Assembly: GCA_029204225.1 (NCBI GenBank)
Contig: CM055102.1
Coordinates: 20,569,192-20,633,191 of the forward strand
Reading direction: 5' to 3'
Length of the DNA: 64,000 bases
From: Diphasiastrum complanatum
Taxonomy: Eukaryota > Streptophyta > Lycopodiopsida > Lycopodiales > Lycopodiaceae
Position 1 is the stretch's first letter; each line of letters opens with the position of its first letter. The notes beneath the pieces are model-generated. The model did no database searches. It saw only the letters and a list, made by a program, of their open reading frames with translations, and was not told the origin of the DNA. Both the position numbers and the translations under genes were made by a program. Below, piece by piece: positions 1 to 12,179 of this stretch.

Positions 1-285
1 AGGAAAATAGTAGTCTCAGTAGTAGCTAATTCAGCATGCAGACTAGCTACAGTCCTCTCTTCACTTTTCAGTTGTTCTTTGTATCGGGTTTTATGAATCT
101 TGACTTCTACCTCCAAGTCCTTATGTTTATGGTTCCAAAAATACCGATCTTTTCTTAAGCTCTACAATTTATTTTTGCTCCTAATATCGATTTTTTCTAA
201 TTTTTTTGATTTCTTTTTATAGTCAAAGATCTCTCTTTTTTACCTCACCTTTTCACTTGTCAATAGTTCTCTAAGTGTTTCTCTA
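1..285 (-). pseudogene. Coiled-coil ORF remnant of gypsy unit 1 (3' accessory ORF)
   Basis: Read on the minus strand, this stretch gives a lysine/glutamate-rich frame that aligns with residues of about 25-105 of the intact 313-aa ORF at 9701-10642. For example KKLEKIDIRSKNK here matches KRLEKVDIRNKNE there, and HAELATTETT matches CIELAATEMT. At least one in-frame stop is present and the frame runs off the window edge. It lies just downstream, in the minus sense, of an RNase H remnant, as in unit 2. The function is unknown. The homology is read by eye, and the broken state is clear. Confidence 0.6.
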
Positions 286-424
286 CACATCATGGGGATG
301 CCAGATTGTTGTGGGGTTCTTATAACGCGATTATCCAAAAAATTATACCTATCCTATGAACACCCAACACAGAGAGTTAAAAGTAAAAGAAAAGAAATAG
401 TAGTACCATTACACATTCCTTCTT

Positions 425-1090
425 ATGCAGTATGCATAATCTCCTTGAGCTATCTTCCCCCCAAAATTTTTGAAACAAGTCTTAATTAATTTCTTGGTAG
501 ACTGTGCCGGGTCTCTGAAATCTGACAAAAAATCTTCTCTATCCTTCATATTCCATAGGCGGATTTAGTCCTTTGGGATACCCATAAGTCGATCGTAGAA
601 CTAGATCGTGAAGAAGTCCATCCTGCTTGTGCAGAATAGTACTATAGATCATGTTAAAATGCTAGATTAGCTAGGAGGTCACAATTGCTGTTTATGTGCC
701 TAGGTATCTGAATCCACTCTATGTGGCAAAAGTGTCTTCTGATCTCGTGGGCGGCTGCGGCATAGGCTTTCAGTCGGCAGTTCGGTATCTCCATTCATAC
801 CATATATCACAAGTTGTGAGTCTCCTATAATCTTTATAGAAGATATCCTTCTTTGTGCACTCACTGTCATTTGCAATCCCAAAATAAGTGCTTTTAATTA
901 TGCCATGTTGTTGATGAATCCTTCACCAATAAAAACTCCCATGCTAGCCACCTCTTCTCCTTCTGGGTCCCTTAAATTTACACCAATGGCCCCTATCTGC
1001 TCCGTATCTCTAGAGGTCCCATAAAGAAACAAAGAGTATGGTCCAGTTACGTCTCCCTTCATTGTCTCCCGAGGAGTTCTAGCCACTCTG
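425..1090 (-). pseudogene. Tat-type RNase H with C-terminal extension, gypsy unit 1
   Basis: Three minus-strand frames together give a retroelement RNase H: the N-terminal strand (YSLFLYGTSRD), the GDSQLVIYGM strand carrying the second Asp, and a C-terminal NCDLLANLAF segment. Frame changes lie near 800 and 895. The first catalytic Asp, usually in a (Y/F)DG(A/S) motif, is Tyr here (FLYGTS). A C-terminal extension containing YGI-RIEKIFCQ and EIMHTA matches the end of the RNase H at 10750-11157. Its place downstream of the integrase C-terminus is the same as in unit 2. It is a non-functional copy. Confidence 0.75.
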
Positions 1091-1125
1091 GTCGCCCCTC
1101 CACACTTCTAATCAAAGGAATGATT

Positions 1126-1127
<2 letters not shown>

Positions 1128-1160
<33 letters not shown>
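1128..1160. repeat. (AT)n microsatellite
   Basis: A run of about 16 AT dinucleotides interrupts the linker-domain pseudogene of gypsy unit 1. Unit 2 has no such run at the equivalent place, so it probably expanded after the copies separated. Confidence 0.9.
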
Positions 1161-1162
<2 letters not shown>

Positions 1163-1164
1163 AC

Positions 1165-1690
1165 TAGATAAGATGAGTAGGTGACAACAGTCGTACCCCA
1201 GTGTAGACCACCCATAAAGGTAGTGATCTTGCATCGCAATCTTCTAGGAACAATTCGTTTGGCAGGTTGAAAGTAGGCATAGATTGTGTTTCTGACAGGG
1301 GGTTGCTTCTGAAATGTCATCCAAGGTTCTTTCATCTATGATATCTATGTTGAAATAGATGCTATTATTGTCTTAATGAGATCAACAAGGGCTATCATAC
1401 TCACAATCTATTAAAGCTCTTTCTATTAGTCCAAGTTTCCACATAAAAGATAAGTAGGACAAGTCATCCTGACTGTCCCATTCCCACATCAGTTTTGAAT
1501 CTATCCTAACATCCTTGGATACTTTATTCAAAGTAAAAACTCTCACTTTGGTTTGTATAACCTCTGTTATAGGTAGAGATAAACCAGAACCCCATTCATT
1601 TATCTCAGTGATGTCTTTATCTTGTTTGTTACAGGTCTCCACGTTTATCATATTAGACTCATCCACTAATTTTTCTCTTTTTTGTTCTTT
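1165..1690 (-). pseudogene. Conserved uncharacterised linker domain between integrase and RNase H, unit 1
   Basis: Minus-strand frames at 1382-1666 and 1170-1335 encode a segment with GSGLSLPITEVIQTKVR, WEWDSQDDLSYLSFMWKLG and TTFMGGLHWGTTVVTY. The same blocks occur in the same order in unit 2 (11600-12030), between the integrase C-terminus and RNase H. I recognise no known domain. Conservation of the blocks in two diverged copies suggests that it was once coding. A frame break separates the two frames near 1360. Confidence 0.55.
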
Positions 1691-1739
1691 TTCCTAGTCC
1701 TAAAAATAAAACATAACAATATTACACACTGTACAAGTA

Positions 1740-2085
1740 AAACCTCAACCTCACTCTAGATGTAATAAGGTTTGATTTCATCAACATTGGTTCGGTGTTT
1801 GAACGCCTCACCTGATAGATCAACCGATTTCACGGTGTTATTGTCGTAGAGTTTCTTTATGACATAGGGTCCACTTCATCTGAAAGCTAATTTATGGGGC
1901 ATAAGATCATGGCATGGATCTCTGATGAGTACCAGTTGATCTAGGAAGAAAGAGAACCTATTATCTTTAGGTCATGTGTCAACTTCATCCATTTCTTAAA
2001 GGTCTCCTGATGACTAGGGAGACTAATCTCTATTCATCTAGCTCCTCCAATGTACTGATACATGAAGAAAGGCCCCTCGATACAA
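1740..2085 (-). pseudogene. Gypsy integrase C-terminus (GPY/F module), unit 1
   Basis: The minus strand reads LVLIRDPCHDLMPHKLAFR, a stop where Trp is expected, then SGPYVIKKLYDNNTVKSV and KHRTNVDEIKP. This is the GPY/F module that ends Ty3/gypsy integrases and lies next to DNA-binding chromodomain-like sequence. The Trp to stop change fits one G-to-A transition. Homology to unit 2 (12180-12480) stops near 2085, so the catalytic core is absent. The junction marks a deletion or a later insertion. Confidence 0.8.
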
Positions 2086-2450
2086 ACCACGAATGTTACA
2101 AAATAAAAATGGATAGAACTTTTGAGAATTGTTGCTTATCAACACATTGAATTTCATTTTCTATCAACAGTAGGAGCCATATATACAAGCAAAAATAGAA
2201 GATTATGTATCACAACTATCATTACCACAATTTGTGTAGTCACACATGCGTCGACTTTTTGTTTGATATCAACTAATAAAATAATAAAATGCAATTGCGT
2301 TTGCGAGCAATGTGTTTAATATGACAACAAGTTGCAATACATCATATTGCCTCACATATTCATTTGCTAATTTTTCATTTTCATTCATCGCATTATCATG
2401 CGATGAATCCGCCAAACCAAACTAGTGTATCTCTAATTCTACCCAAATAT
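2086..2450. other. No recognisable gene
   Basis: This AT-rich stretch joins gypsy unit 1 to a CACTA remnant. Short open frames exist, but none shows family similarity or coding structure that I recognise. Confidence 0.5.
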
Positions 2451-2880
2451 CTCCTAAAGCTTTGTTATTAATAAGTTGATCTTCACAAGCTTATGGCGAT
2501 GGTGACAAAGTGAGATCAAAAAGCTACGTATGCAATGTCGATCCATCCAATGATGATGCATCACGCTCAATATCATCATTTGCTTGTGAAGCATGCATAT
2601 GATCCTCTGAAAATGTGTCATCGAGTTCATCGTCGCGATCTTGTTCAGGTGCATCAGTTGGCAATGACATGTCCTCCATGACATCTCTATCCTCAAAAAT
2701 TCTTTTACTTTGAGGAGCAATTTGAATCATGTATCACCATGTAGGATCTGAATGGTCGGGGGGAAAGACCACCTATAATTGATTGATATTTCCATAAACA
2801 TTGACTCGTAATTAGTATCTATGCTACAATTGTGATTCGCTTATGCTTCAAAGTTCTTAGAGCAATATGACATGATCGAC
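2450..2880 (-). pseudogene. CACTA (En/Spm) TNP2 transposase C-terminal remnant
   Basis: The minus strand reads FPPDHSDPTW, a small break, then YMIQIAPQSKRIFEDRDV followed by an acidic tail (DAPEQDRDDELDDTFSEDH). This is collinear with the end of the CACTA transposase at 17053-17425 (FHPDQIGSRWWYVIQL, then RKRCVFEG). In plant TNP2 proteins this segment follows DUF4216. No catalytic domain is present here. It is a diverged fragment, recognised mainly by comparison with the second copy in the window. Confidence 0.55.
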
Positions 2881-3194
2881 TACAAAGAAAAATCAACCCC
2901 AATGATTGTTGGAGCCAGATTGTCTAAATTCAGATGAAGATACTAGACAATGAGGAACGTTCCCAGCGACTTCCCAAAAATGTGAAGTGAGAGAATTTGC
3001 GACGTTTGTGTCAACATTGCTACGGGTTGCCAAATACTCACAATAACATATCGCGCAGATTTCGACATGGCCGTCCGACAATGTATGTTTGAAAATTTCA
3101 TAATCTGTCACAATTTGACACGTCGAAGTCCGACGTCCCAATAAAAAATCCAAAAATCAGAGTTCGGCGATCGGGAAATATGGGCGACAACCAA

Positions 3195-3450
3195 TTTTTC
3201 AAAAACATGTCGGAGTCCGACATGTCGGATTCCGACTTGCAGACGTGGATATGACCTGCCATAGATTTAAAAAAAAAAAATATGTGTAATCCGACATGGA
3301 CGTCGGAATCCGACGGACGTCGGAATCCGACGGACGTTGGAATCTGATCTCCATATCGGCAAGCCAAAAAGCCTGTGCACGGCATTTGGCACCTGTTGTC
3401 CGGGCCTAAGTGGGCACAAACATCGGATTCTGACGTGTTTGGAGGACGTC
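3195..3450. repeat. Cluster of GTCGGAATCCGAC-type palindromes
   Basis: The motif GTCGG(A/T)NTCCGAC recurs: near 3209, 3224, 3301, 3318 and 3335 (the last three with a regular 17-bp period), with degenerate copies near 3420 and 3448. Each copy is an odd-length palindrome with six- or seven-base arms. Its proximity to CACTA coding sequence makes subterminal transposon repeats a reasonable interpretation, but I see no CACTA terminus beside it. Confidence 0.7.
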
Positions 3451-3661
3451 GAATTCCGACATCTATCTCAATCTTCGAATTCGTGCGATCCAGCACCTTC
3501 TCTCTCACTTTGTTTTTTGCAGATTTGAGTGTCTTTGGAGCGATTGAGGGCAATTGAGGGCGATTAGTGCTTGAAGATCATTGTTTGAGGTTGGTGCTTG
3601 ATTTTTTTTTGTTTGTTTTAGATTGGTGTTTGTTTGTTTGTTTTAAGAAGAGATAGAGAGT

Positions 3662-5362
<1,701 letters not shown>

Positions 5363-5632
5363 TAACATTTTTGTTTGGCATTTTCCACTCAAAGGATCAA
5401 AGCTAAGGGGAAAACAACATAACAGGATACAACACCACTATGTGTTCAGTGTCGTGCTGTTATGAGAATGGCCGTATATGTCCCAAACATGAAGCTAACT
5501 AGGGGATCCCTGACATGTTCTATCAACCAAGCTGTACCTCTATAGCTAATAGAGGTCTTTGAAGCCTCTAGAGACATAGCCTATAAAGGGTTATACTCAC
5601 TTCCTCAGTCTTCTTGAAACTCACGACTTGCA

Positions 5633-5935
5633 CTAATGATATCTTGCTCGCTTGCGAAGTTCCAGAGCTACCTCCTTCTCATATTTTTCTCGAGGATCTC
5701 TTCCAGAATCCTTGATGATATCATTTAAGTTCTCTAACACATACTCTGGCAATGGATCGGGAAGCCCTAGACGCAATTCAGTATATTGGGTAAAGGATCC
5801 TCCTAGCTCTTTCCACGTAGAATCTTCACTCAACTCATACACTACAAGGGAACTACAGTCAGCATTATGTCTAACTCTGAACAGTAGGAGATGTATGGAA
5901 ATCCTTGGAATAGAAATAATGATAGACCCTTCCAT
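5633..5935 (-). CDS. Hypothetical 100-aa frame downstream of repeat A
   Basis: This minus-strand frame encodes a soluble protein with a Lys/Glu/Arg-rich C-terminus (DPREKYEKEVALELRKR). It starts just left of long repeat A, where gypsy unit 2 has gag sequence next to repeat B. It could be part of gag, an exon, or chance. On the minus strand its end is followed by an AAGTGAGTAT string that resembles a splice donor. I recognise no domain. Confidence 0.3.
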   Translation of the reverse strand: MEGSIIISIPRISIHLLLFRVRHNADCSSLVVYELSEDSTWKELGGSFTQYTELRLGLPDPLPEYVLENLNDIIKDSGRDPREKYEKEVALELRKRARYH

Positions 5936-5992
5936 TTATACTCAACTGGCAGAAGTCACTTGGTATAGTTAGCTCTCGCAATCCTAACCCAG

Positions 5993-6250
5993 TCATAACA
6001 ATCCAGGCCCAGGTCTCGTCCTAATAGCACTTTGAAGTTCTATGGAGCGTGTTGCTACCAAGACCCATGAGTCGTTCATTCTGATGTACACGGATGTTTT
6101 GGCTCTTAATCCCTCATTATCAACTTCAATGGCTAAATCCCTAGCCCTTACAATTCCAATGGTGGTGTCTAATGATATCAGTTCTAGTGAAGCCCATCCA
6201 ATTATTCTGACTACGGGGCAATACCTCCTTGGGTTTGAGGTGTAGGCCAT
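5993..6250 (-). CDS. Open frame in repeat A, shared with repeat B
   Basis: This 85-aa frame, containing VEVDNEG-like and MNDSWVLVATRSIELQ segments, is retained in repeat B at 14070-14363 with a different C-terminus. Of the nine base differences in the shared part, seven change the amino acid, so there is no sign of purifying selection since duplication. It may be a relic exon or accessory frame of the element. The family is not recognised. Confidence 0.25.
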   Translation of the reverse strand: MAYTSNPRRYCPVVRIIGWASLELISLDTTIGIVRARDLAIEVDNEGLRAKTSVYIRMNDSWVLVATRSIELQSAIRTRPGPGLL

Positions 6251-6358
6251 ATACTAGTTGACTGCTTCTCTGGCATGTCAAACTCTCAATATAATTAACA
6301 CTTCTCAATCAATAATCATTCACATAAACCTCTATGCATGTGTGGGCTTCTAACATTT

Positions 6359-6770
6359 CTAGAAAAGAATCAGAATACAGACATCCCTAGTCCTACCATA
6401 GTCTAGCAGTGGTAATATGCAGGGCTCTGGAGTTGCTAGGATCTCTGCTAATCTAGCAGCACCAAAGATGGACACAATCCGTTGTTGGTACATTATTTTC
6501 AGACTTGTAAGGATGGTGATATACATATAAGGTGTAGCAGTGTACGGAATATTAGGACCTATGGGAGGGCTTGGACGAAACATTCTCGATGCTTATTGTC
6601 ATTAGGTAGTGAATCATGGTTGTATTATATGACCCTTTCCCAAAGTATTCGATAAGTACACGCCTTCCATCTAAATAGTCATGGGAGCTGTTCAAGTGTA
6701 GCGTGCAATTCCCCAACCATCTTGGTTTGTAGATGGCTGACAGTGAATAGTCAAGAACCGTGTGTTCCAA
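6359..6770 (-). CDS. Two overlapping open frames in repeat A, shared with repeat B
   Basis: The 72-aa frame at 6552-6770 (CTLHLNSSHDYLDGRRVLIE) overlaps the 74-aa frame at 6359-6583 (FRPSPPIGPNIPY). Both are preserved in repeat B at 14665-14883 and 14472-14696 with few differences. They may be exons of one decayed gene or non-coding LTR sequence. I recognise no domain. Confidence 0.22.
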
Positions 6771-7928
6771 CGGGTTATCTTGACTTTTGTGGTTCTAGAT
6801 GAAGGCCGACAATAGGTTTGTTCTTAACTCATGTAGTGTGTTCCAACCACAGTGAGCTTAACCTCACTCCTGTGTTCCAAGGAGATGAGGATGACTTGCT
6901 TAATTCATTCCTCACATTCACTCAAGTAACATTCCTTAAAGGCTCTCTCCATGCATTCAAAACAACAATCACTCTGAGCAAACTAGCAATCCTGCAGGAG
7001 TCTAAAATTATCATCACCTCAAATCACAACTATCCTGCATTTAACTTTCTCTTGAGACATAACAGTACATTGCCTATAAGTTCTTTTAGCATACCATGAC
7101 ATTTCTTAATGAAGACATGGAAAAAAACAGTATGCATTAAAGATTTTTGCAATAAGAAATTATAATTACTACTGCAACATCTGCGACATACACAATTGTA
7201 TCATCTTAACAGATTGAATACGCAGGTAGCAAAGAGTGAGAACAAAACGAGGAAACTTACATGTAAGGTTCTCTCTCTAGGCCTCCTTCAGCTCCAGCCT
7301 ACTGGAAATCATAGACCAATTGAGGATTTTTAAGTGTATCTCTCCAGGCTGTCAGAGATTGATTGTCATGAAGCTTACGAATAAGAATGATCTGACAGCA
7401 ACTTTTGTTACTCAGGTAGCTCACTTAGATCTATGGTTAGGTAGCTCTCACAGGCTGTTACAGACAGAGAATCTCAAGGATTGCTCTCATACCCACAGAA
7501 TTAGAACCCTTCTTCATATCGCCACTAACTGGAGTGGGCACACTGACATTGTCACTGATAGGTATTACTCAACGCAATCAAGCTTATGCAGGTACTGAAA
7601 CAATGGTCTCCTCAGATGATTGCATCATAAATCGAAACTCCACATCAAACTGAGTGCCATTTGCGCTATGAGGATATTCAACGATGATGGTTCTCAGTGG
7701 CAGTAGTAGCGATGAAGTGCCTCACATATCAAGTTGCATCTGAAAGGGTAGGAATCAGTAGTCAACAACAATACTTTCACCAGTACAATCGTTGGATCTT
7801 CAAAGACAGCTCCATGAACATCGTATCTTTGGTAGCACTCATAGCAATCCACTCTCTCCAATGTGCACTCATCTATGATGGTCCTATTGACGTCCCTCCA
7901 TAATGTGTGATATCTCATTCCTAAACTG

Positions 7929-8174
7929 TCATTCAGTCATACTGGCCTTGGTATGGCCATGAATTTCGTGCATGGTTGACTCCATAGATGTTTTCTTGTC
8001 GCCAACCTCGTTCTTGTTACCAAATCTGTGTTCAGATTCGTCACTTGAATCGTCAGACTCTTTCGAGTTTGTGTCTGCAACGATAATTTCTTCATACGAA
8101 ACATCAGCTTCATCGTTGTAGGCATCAAAGAATTCTTCGTCATCAGCATTCTCATAACATTCAAAGTACTGCAC
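7929..8174 (-). CDS. Acidic 81-aa frame unique to repeat A
   Basis: This frame is rich in Asp, Glu and Ser (ADDEEFFDAYNDEADVSYEE, then SKESDDSSDESEH). It lies in the block of copy A (7842-8200) that copy B replaces with about 90 unrelated bases, so it was gained in A or lost from B. The composition suggests a disordered acidic region, but no family can be assigned. Confidence 0.25.
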   Translation of the reverse strand: MQYFECYENADDEEFFDAYNDEADVSYEEIIVADTNSKESDDSSDESEHRFGNKNEVGDKKTSMESTMHEIHGHTKASMTE

Positions 8175-9700
8175 TTCAATATCAGATTAAAACGTAGCCG
8201 TGGAAAATTGTCATATAGAATCGCGCTCCAGCCAAGAAAAATTGAGTGTGGATTGTTTTTAGAAACTTTGAAAAATTGTTGCTTAAGCATTTGAAGTCAT
8301 TGCTCGGCATCACTCGGGCCACAGAGGGTATCACTCAATGTTGGCACTCAGATCACAGCCACACTTAGACTACAGCTGTTCTCAGAGGCAGTACTCATTG
8401 GTTGTGCTCAGACCCAATCGTTCAAGTTCTAACGTTACATAGGAAGAAATGCTCACTCAGTGACAGAGACTCCCACATCATTTTACTGATAACTCAGATA
8501 GGTAGCACTCAGATCAAGTTCCTAACAACTGGATTCTCACTTGGAGACCTGCATAGCTCCATTGTAGGCGTGAAAAGTTACGTAATCTTAGAGGTGTGAA
8601 GGCAGAATCGGCGTGATAAACCTACGCTTCCCATACAAATCAATTTCTCTGATCAACGCACATAAAGGATGAACTCAACTTTCTTCTCCGATGCAGTGAT
8701 AGCAAAAAACCGAGATTCTCTATCTCACGTATCCATGTGATGTTGACACTCACACTTTCGATTACCAAAGCGTCCAATATCAAGTCGTGAAAGTCATGGA
8801 ATGATGATGAGTTATGATTGGTCAAGTATACTTATCCTCCAATGGTTGAAGGCCCAGCCTTTCAACTCTTCATTCCCTTTTGCCCTTTGACCATTCAATA
8901 CTTCATTTCCAAGGGTTGATTTAGACTTTTTGGCTTTGTGCCATGTGGACTCTTAAATGGTATTGAAGAGTGTGGATAAGGCCACATGGGCACCCATGAC
9001 CAAAGTACATGGCCCATGTGGGTCAATGTTCTCATCCAATAGAAATGTCCCATTTGTCAACATGAGTCAAGGTCTTATGCCCGGTATTTCACATTTTGTC
9101 GGCACCCTCTTAAATTCAGACGGTCTTTGACATTTTTCCGGTCCTTCTTGATAATTGATCTTTGGGTGGCCCTTATGCATTAGGTACTTCCTTAAGTATG
9201 AAGGTTTTGCCCATTTTGGTCCCATGGCCCATTATGCTAGTGTGATATTTGATACTTGTGGTGCCCAATTTTCTGTTGACGGTATTTCTCATTCGGCTTT
9301 TAATTGATGTTTTTGGTCCAAAAGATCGTTTGGAGAAGAATGTTGATCTTTGTCGAAAATTCTTGACATTTTCCAAATATCCAGGTGCTCAAAAATAATG
9401 GCTAGTCTCTGATTTCCACGTAGGCTGGATGAAAGGAGAACCTGAAAAAAAAATCTCAAACATCATATTATATTAATATAAAATTCGGTTACATTGGCAA
9501 TCCACCGAAAATTCGGTAAGATAATTGATCAAAACAGAAATTACACAGCCATTTCTAAGGCTGATTTACTTATCAAGCCTCTCGGTAGTCCATTTTGGGT
9601 GGACTGGGACCCCTTCGGCTATGGCTATATGGGCCAAAATTTTAGCCAGTCACACTAAGTAAGTAGCATATTTGATGAATCTCTAGTTTAGCCCGATTTA

Positions 9701-10642
9701 TCATGTCAAAAAATCGGCTAACATTTTGGCGACCTCTATTGAAACATCACCATCTATCAAAATAGGATTTGCATCTACAAGGAATTTGTGTTGGAAGATC
9801 TCAGACAATGTCTTTCTTTCTTTGGAAGGTCTTTCACGTATTTTTAGATATAGGAAGATATCAAAGCCTTTCTCCATCTTTTTGTTGGGGTTACACCATC
9901 TCTTGGTCAAACACATATTATTGGGTTGATTTTGACGGCCCCAAGGCAGTAGTAGCCACTCTCTCAAGTGATGGGCATAATGTCCCGCTAGTCTGATATC
10001 ACTGTTCTTGTTTTGTCTAGTAAGGTAGGAGAAAGCTTCTAGACTGACACAAGCATCAGTAAAAGTTTCAAAGGATCCTAGAATCAGAGGCCATCTGAAC
10101 AGGCTCATTGCATCGGTAATGGGACGGAGGTCAAAGATGTGGTCACTCAGAGGAAATTCTACTTTTGGGATATAAAGTATATAGTCATCAAAGATCTCAA
10201 AAAACTTATTGTCTGATAGGATTTTCTTTCCTTTTGTAGGGTATACAGGAAAAAGGTTTTGGTTGAATTGATGTGTCCCGAAATCCATCTTTTCTCGGTT
10301 TTGGTACTCACATAATTTCCTAGCCATCAATGTTGTGGTCATCTCTGTGGCTGCAAGCTCAATGCATAGATTTGCTATGATCTTTCCCTGACCCTTCAAA
10401 TGTTCTTCGTAGCATAGCTTCCGGATCTTGTTTTCAGTTGTCAAAGTCTTGCATGTATTCCTCCATACATCCCTACCTTTCATCAAGCTACTTATTTCAT
10501 TCTTATTCCTGATGTCCACCTTTTCCAGTCGCTTGATTTCTCTTTTGGCATCCAATAGCTCCTTCTTTGATCTTGTTCGCTCCTTGGATAGTAGTTTGGT
10601 TAGTGCATCTTTATCCATTGTGGGAATCTCTGCTTTCTCCAT
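9701..10642 (-). CDS. 313-aa coiled-coil ORF at the 3' side of gypsy unit 2
   Basis: This is one of the longest uninterrupted frames in the window. Residues of about 1-110 are rich in Lys, Glu and Arg and look like a coiled coil (SKERTRSKKELLDAKREIKR). Residues of about 130-313 are mixed, with a hydrophobic/aromatic segment (FRWPLILGSFETFTDACVSL) and basic patches. The ATG at 10642 gives the full frame. It sits downstream of integrase and RNase H, next to repeat A. A decayed homologue occupies the same relative place in unit 1 (1-285), so it is a family component and not a chance frame. The function is unknown. Extra 3' ORFs are known in some plant Tat-lineage gypsy elements, but I cannot show homology. 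Confidence 0.6.
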   Translation of the reverse strand: MEKAEIPTMDKDALTKLLSKERTRSKKELLDAKREIKRLEKVDIRNKNEISSLMKGRDVWRNTCKTLTTENKIRKLCYEEHLKGQGKIIANLCIELAATEMTTTLMARKLCEYQNREKMDFGTHQFNQNLFPVYPTKGKKILSDNKFFEIFDDYILYIPKVEFPLSDHIFDLRPITDAMSLFRWPLILGSFETFTDACVSLEAFSYLTRQNKNSDIRLAGHYAHHLREWLLLPWGRQNQPNNMCLTKRWCNPNKKMEKGFDIFLYLKIRERPSKERKTLSEIFQHKFLVDANPILIDGDVSIEVAKMLADFLT

Positions 10643-10749
10643 GTAGTTGAATCGTATTTGGTCTCTGAATTTTGCAACACATCATATTTGTACAAGGTCT
10701 AGAGTTAAAATTTTAGCACATATGTTCCTATATACAAATGTTTCTGCTA

Positions 10750-11439
10750 CTATGCTGCATGCATTATCCCTTGAATTAGCTTTCCACCGAAGTCTTTAAA
10801 ACAAGTCATGCTTAAGTCTTGGCATAAGATGGTATATAGTTCTATCACTAGGCTAAGCAGGACCTCAGAAAGTTGACACAACAATTTTTTTATTCTCCGT
10901 ATCCCATAAATTGGCTCTCTTCTCAAAACAACCCACATCTCGATCACAGAGCTAACCTGTAGTGAGGACCACTCCTGTGGTGCAGAATGGTAATATATGT
11001 CATGGTGATATGCTAGTCTAGCCAATAAGTCAGAATCCTTGTTCAATCGTCTAGGCACTTGTAACCATTCTATATGGAGAAAATTCTTACCAAGTTGATG
11101 AGCGGCTGTTGCGTAAGCCTTCAATCTTCTATCTACAATGCGATGTTTTTCATTCATGCCATATATTACTAGATGAGAATCTCCTATAATTATTATATAA
11201 GATATCGGCTTCTAAGTCCTTATCGTCATTTGTAGTCCCAGGACAAGGGCTCTTAATTCTGCTATGTTGCCAGTAAATCCCTCACCAACAAGCACTCCCA
11301 TGCTAGCAATTTCTATCCCATCTGGATCACGCAAGATAGTACCAATAGCCCCTTCTTTTCCAGGACCTCTGGAGGCTCCGTAAAAAAACAATGAGTAAGG
11401 TTTGTCTACCCTTCTTCTTGTCATCTCCTGGATAGTCAA
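10750..11439 (-). pseudogene. Tat-type RNase H with C-terminal extension, gypsy unit 2
   Basis: Frames at 11212-11439 and 10750-11157 together form an RNase H fold: PYSLFFYGASRG, then NIAELRALVLGLQM (catalytic Glu), IIGDSHLVIYGM (second Asp) and LNKDSDLLARLA (last Asp). The first catalytic Asp is Tyr (FFYGAS), as in unit 1. A frame break lies near 11160-11210. The C-terminal extension YGIRRIKKLLCQLSEV to GIMHAA is shared with unit 1. RNase H normally precedes integrase in Ty3/gypsy pol, but here it lies after integrase and a linker domain. Confidence 0.8.
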
Positions 11440-11599
11440 TAATTATCTTAGCTGTCATGAACTACACATTCATTCCTCTTTTTTTTTTTTTCTCTCTTCT
11501 TTTTTTTCTTTTCAAGGTATATCACACTTAAACCAATTTGTATTTACAGCTCATCGATCTACTAGACATCTATCTGATGTGGTGGGTAGGTGACAATGG

Positions 11600-12030
11600 T
11601 TGTCCCCAGTGTAAACCACCCATAAATGTGGTGATCTTGTGTTGTAGTCTCCTTGGCATGCTTCATTTTGCTGGCTCAAAGTAAGCAAATATTGTTTTCG
11701 TGATTGGGATCACTTTTGAAATGTCGTCCAATATTCTCTCATCTATGAGATTTACATCAAAGAAGATGTTGTCTTGATCATAGTGCGATCTACATAGGAA
11801 GTCATATTCGCAATCCACAAGAATTCTTTTTACTACGTCAAGCTCCCACATAAAAGATAGATAGGACAAGTCATCCTAACTCTCCCACTCCCACAACTGT
11901 CGAGTGTCTATCTAGGCATCTTTTGTTTTTGTGTCCCAAGTGAAACTTCTTACTTTGGCATGTATAATCTTCGCTACTGGTAATGATAGTCCTAGTCCCC
12001 ATTCTTCAATATTTGTGCTGCATAGTTTAG
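11600..12030 (-). pseudogene. Conserved uncharacterised linker domain, gypsy unit 2
   Basis: The minus strand reads GLGLSLPVAKIIHAKVR, WEWES, a stop, DDLSYLSFMWELDVVKR and CEYDFLC, then ERILDDISKVIPITKTIFAY. It is collinear with unit 1 (1165-1690). Two stops (after KTKDA and after WEWES) break it. The position between the integrase GPY/F module and RNase H is the same in both units. I cannot assign it to a family. Confidence 0.55.
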
Positions 12031-12179
12031 GGTGGTGGTCCACTCTAATAGGTTTGTCCATTTCCTCTCGCTCTTTCTATTATATATTTTTTTCTTCTTT
12101 TTCTTTTTCTCAAACCTGAAAGTAAAATACAACAATATTATATACTGTACATGTAAGGCACTCGCCCTTCTCAAACATA

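Larger units (their letters stand above)
5950..9226. repeat. Long direct repeat, copy A (putative about 3-kb LTR of a minus-strand gypsy element)
   Basis: This segment matches 14064-17052 in the same orientation. A hand alignment of 255 bases (5993-6250) shows nine substitutions, about 96% identity. Copy A has a roughly 40-bp insertion near 6860-6900 and a private block at about 7842-8200. Shared sequence begins at CAGAAGTCAC and ends at GGTCCCATG. Repeats A and B flank gypsy unit 2, and A also sits upstream of unit 1, so A could be an LTR shared by tandem units. No primer-binding site or polypurine tract is seen at the junctions, so the LTR reading is tentative. ACTCAG-like words recur through 8330-8520. 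Confidence 0.85.

Noticed and set aside
3301-3350. CRISPR-like spaced repeats
   Set aside because: Repeats are 15 bases with 2-base gaps, no spacers of constant length, no cas genes and a eukaryotic context.
8402-8599. Plus-strand frame in repeat A with a partner in repeat B
   Set aside because: It occurs in a region of repeated ACTCAG words. The frame in B differs in extent, and there is no coding signal beyond shared repeat identity.
9227-9700. Search for polypurine tract and primer-binding site to prove repeats A and B as LTRs
   Set aside because: No purine run precedes the repeat edge at 9226, and no tRNA-complementary string follows the edge at 14064, so LTR identity is left as a hypothesis.
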